From: JAUVKT01 sp942491535 | Lineage (GTDB): Bacteria; Bacteroidota; Bacteroidia; Bacteroidales; VadinHA17 | Length of the DNA stretch: 64,000 nucleotides | Assembly (NCBI GenBank): GCA_942491535.1 | Contig: CALOBV010000012.1 | Location: 161,168-225,167, forward strand | Reading direction: 5' to 3' | Shown: one piece after another, positions 61,936-64,000 of the stretch | Layout: each line of letters opens with the position of its first letter | Position numbering within the stretch: position 1 is the first letter of the stretch | Translations under genes and position numbers: made by a program | The notes under the pieces: model-generated | Databases searched by the model: none | Seen by the model: only the letters and a program-made list of their open reading frames with translations | What the model was told of the DNA's origin: nothing

Positions 61936-63372
61936 ATGAATATCATGAAAAATAAAAAAACATACATACTATTTTGGTTGCTGCTCTTCCCTGTGATGAT
62001 TCTACAAAACTCTTGTACAGAGAAGTTGGATTTACTTCCAAAGCAATCTATTGATGCTGGGACAGCACTTACCACTCAAAAACGTGGCTACCCTAATAGG
62101 AGCTTGCAGGCGCGCGATGGCGATATTTTCGGATCTAGTTTTACGGAGTTCAGTGAATTAATCGCATCAACCGGCGACCTGCTATTTATTGGATCATATG
62201 ATCAACCAAGAGATCTGATAAATAAGAATATGACAGCCACATTCTCCTATGCAGAAGATACATGGATTGAGGCTTATCAGCTTATTAACCTATGTAATAC
62301 ACTTGTAGATCCTGAGGTACTTGGCGTTTTAGATCCTGCTGATGCTGTTACGGTAGAAGCAGAGCCAAATTCTTAAGGGGATGGGTTTATTTTAAAATGG
62401 CAAAGGCATGTGGACTACCCTATGTTTCAGGTCAGGCCAATGCTCAACTGGGTGTTCCTCTAATCCTGACACCAACATATGATATTAGTGATGCAGTAAA
62501 GGTTGCCAGGAATACAGTTATGGAGAACTATACCCAGGCACTTCTTGATTTAAACTTTGCCAAGGATAACCTGCCCGATGCAAACGGTGTTTATGCTTCA
62601 TCTTTTGCCGCCAGTGCGGTTCTTGCAAGAGTTTATCTGCAAATGGGAGATTTTGATGCTGCCGTAGTTGAAGCAAATAATGTTATAGAGAATGGTGGAT
62701 TTTCACTTGTTAGGTCATCCTTTAATGGCATTTAATAACTCGCGATACTATTGCAGAGGATATTTTTGCTTTGCAAAATAATATTGCAAGTAATACAGAT
62801 TGGCTTACTGTAATGTTTGCTTCCCTTAATGGCATGGGAAGAGGCGACTATGATGTACAGCAAGTATTTCTTGACACTTTCGATCCTCTTGATCTCCGTG
62901 GATTACTGCAGGTTGCTACTGAAGATGAGTTTACAATAGCCGATATTGATTCAATGTACTATGTCGGTGTTGGTCAGATCCTGAATAGCGGAGGTATCAA
63001 CACAGCCAAATGGGGCGATTATTATGCAAACCTTCCATTGATCAGACTTGCAGAGATGTATCTTATCAGGGCTGAGGCGAACTTTGCAGTCGAGGAAATG
63101 CCTCAGGTTGGACCACAACACCACCCTTGATGGTATTGGCATTATTTGAGAGACTGCTCCTCGGCACCTGCACTTGTTGGTCAGAGCACTCGGGCTGATA
63201 TCAGGCAGGAAAGGACATGGGAGTTGTGGGGGGAGAGGTCACGGAACTTCACGATCTAAAGCACTGGCAGATGGATATAGATGTTTATCCTTACGATGCC
63301 GGAAACCTGATTCTCCCAATTCCTTTCAGGGAGATACAGACAAATGAACTGCTTGTACAGAATTCATGCTAG
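61936..63372 (+). pseudogene. SusD-like outer-membrane lipoprotein, disrupted
   Basis: It starts with a lipoprotein signal peptide (LQNSC, lipid cysteine near residue 31 from 61936), then the SusD family body: KLDLLPKQSI, WIEAYQLINLCNTLV, LPYVSGQANAQLGVPLIL, FAASAVLARVYLQMGDF, NLPLIRLAEMYLIRAEANF, and near the end LPIPFREIQTNELLVQN with a TAG at 63370-63372. At least four frame breaks (about 62376, 62735, 63125, 63200) interrupt it. It pairs with the SusC gene 11 bases upstream as the lid of the outer-membrane importer. The disruption matches that of susC, so a shared cause is likely. Confidence 0.75.
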
Positions 63373-63532
63373 CACTGCAACTAAGTAAATTGGACCTCTT
63401 CTTTGGATGTTGGGAAGGAAGTCCATTTGAGGCGCCTGTCTTACTGTATAGTGTACGCACGTCTTTTCACGCAGTAGAGACAAATGTTGTGTTTGGCACA
63501 CAGATGGGATAGAGATACGTCGCTCAGATTGA

Positions 63533-64000
63533 AAGCCGACCCTCCATAATATTATTCGGTCATATGGTTCGAATGCGTTAAGCTCAAAGGATGAACCGGA
63601 AGAGGTACTAAGTATCTCGAAAAGTTTTATCGATTCCTATTTTAAAGATTATCCCAGGAAGATCGGTGATTTATCTACTTATGGGTCAGAGGATGAGCCT
63701 TTGATTTATATTGTGAATCTTATTCCTGAAGGATGGATTCTGGTGTCGGGCAATAAAAGCGCTAAACCGGTAATGGGATTTAACTATACTGATAATTTCG
63801 TTTTTCCCGAAGAAAATACTGATAACCCGGCTTATTACTGGATAAAACAGGCCTCAGAATATATAGGAGAACTTTTTATCGAGCCAGCCGACAAAGCTGA
63901 CCCTCTCTGGACTGAGGGTTATGAATTTGATTTATCCAAAGCAGATATAACCGTTAATCCCCCCATAGTGTTGAGTGGGGCCAGGGTAGGATAGAACCAA
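63533..64000 (+). pseudogene. Fragment of a C10 (SpeB-type) cysteine protease, propeptide region, broken
   Basis: A frame open from 63533 to 63994 reads as the Spi/propeptide domain of C10 proteases: SISKSFIDSYFKDYPRKIGDL, IPEGWILVSGNKSAKPVMGF and YWIKQASEYIGELF. No start codon or signal peptide is visible. At a run of six C (about 63959-63964) a change of frame restores SVEWGQGRIEP, resembling the start of the mature C10 domain (LL..WGQ), so the gene probably continues beyond the window. Upstream (63373-63532) no gene was recognised. The assignment of the protease part rests on a few residues. Confidence 0.55.

Noticed and set aside
63373..63532. A further gene between susD and the C10 fragment
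   Set aside because: All frames contain stops and no homology-like motif was seen; the composition changes abruptly, suggesting poor-quality sequence.

Overview
The window comes from a Bacteroidota genome, most likely class Bacteroidia and possibly an anaerobe. The evidence is a SusC/SusD pair, type IX secretion sorting domains, a DUF5916 outer-membrane protein, an S46 dipeptidyl peptidase, a C10 (SpeB-type) protease fragment, an EFR1-type flavodoxin/ferredoxin, many LytTR, Ank, FISUMP and SUMF1-like lipoproteins, and -7 boxes of the TAnnTTTG type instead of Shine-Dalgarno sites. No rRNA, tRNA, CRISPR array, transposase or phage gene was recognised.

Layout. (1) 1-8.7 kb is an accessory stretch of exported proteins. 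It holds a broken unknown gene, three paralogous signal-peptide ankyrin proteins (two frameshifted) plus a roughly 90-base remnant of a fourth copy, two lipoproteins sharing a small beta module, a DUF3592 membrane protein, a FISUMP lipoprotein, a small barrel-like protein and a formylglycine-enzyme-like lipoprotein. (2) 8.8-18.6 kb has a repeat-built T9SS cargo protein, a patatin, a membrane metallophosphoesterase, a beta-carbonic anhydrase, an exported M28 peptidase, an orphan FtsX/MacB-type permease and small enzymes. (3) 19.2-25.7 kb is a TolC-MacA-MacB(ATPase)-MacB(permease) efflux operon followed by a LytS/LytTR two-component pair. (4) 25.8-37.8 kb is mainly minus-strand and holds DUF5916, ProX deacylase, SiaC-like protein, RNase HI, MarC, S46 peptidase, RNase HII, M20 amidohydrolase and VanZ. 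It is interrupted by a plus-strand pair: a T9SS-sorted protein and a collagen-like/C1q-like surface protein. (5) 37.9-48.3 kb is core metabolism and translation: prfB with its programmed frameshift, EFR1 protein, methylmalonyl-CoA mutase mutAB, a thioredoxin-like protein, DUF4190, DUF2752, and prmC-recX divergent from ribD. (6) 48.4-54.0 kb is a two-gene unit of an exported TPR/caspase-like protein and a transmembrane propeller sensor with a cytoplasmic SpoIIE/PP2C phosphatase. This is the best candidate here for an uncharacterised signalling module. (7) 54.0-58.5 kb holds a LOG-family protein, trxA and dnaE. (8) 58.8-64 kb holds a heavily disrupted susC/susD pair and the broken start of a C10 protease.

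Sequence quality matters for reading this window. Several otherwise good genes, including the essential dnaE, are broken by a single base, nearly always one extra base. The last 5 kb carries dozens of stops and shifts. I treat most of these as probable sequencing or assembly errors, not biology. The exception is prfB, where the frameshift signal is canonical. Three REP-like or palindromic intergenic elements all sit between convergent gene ends.
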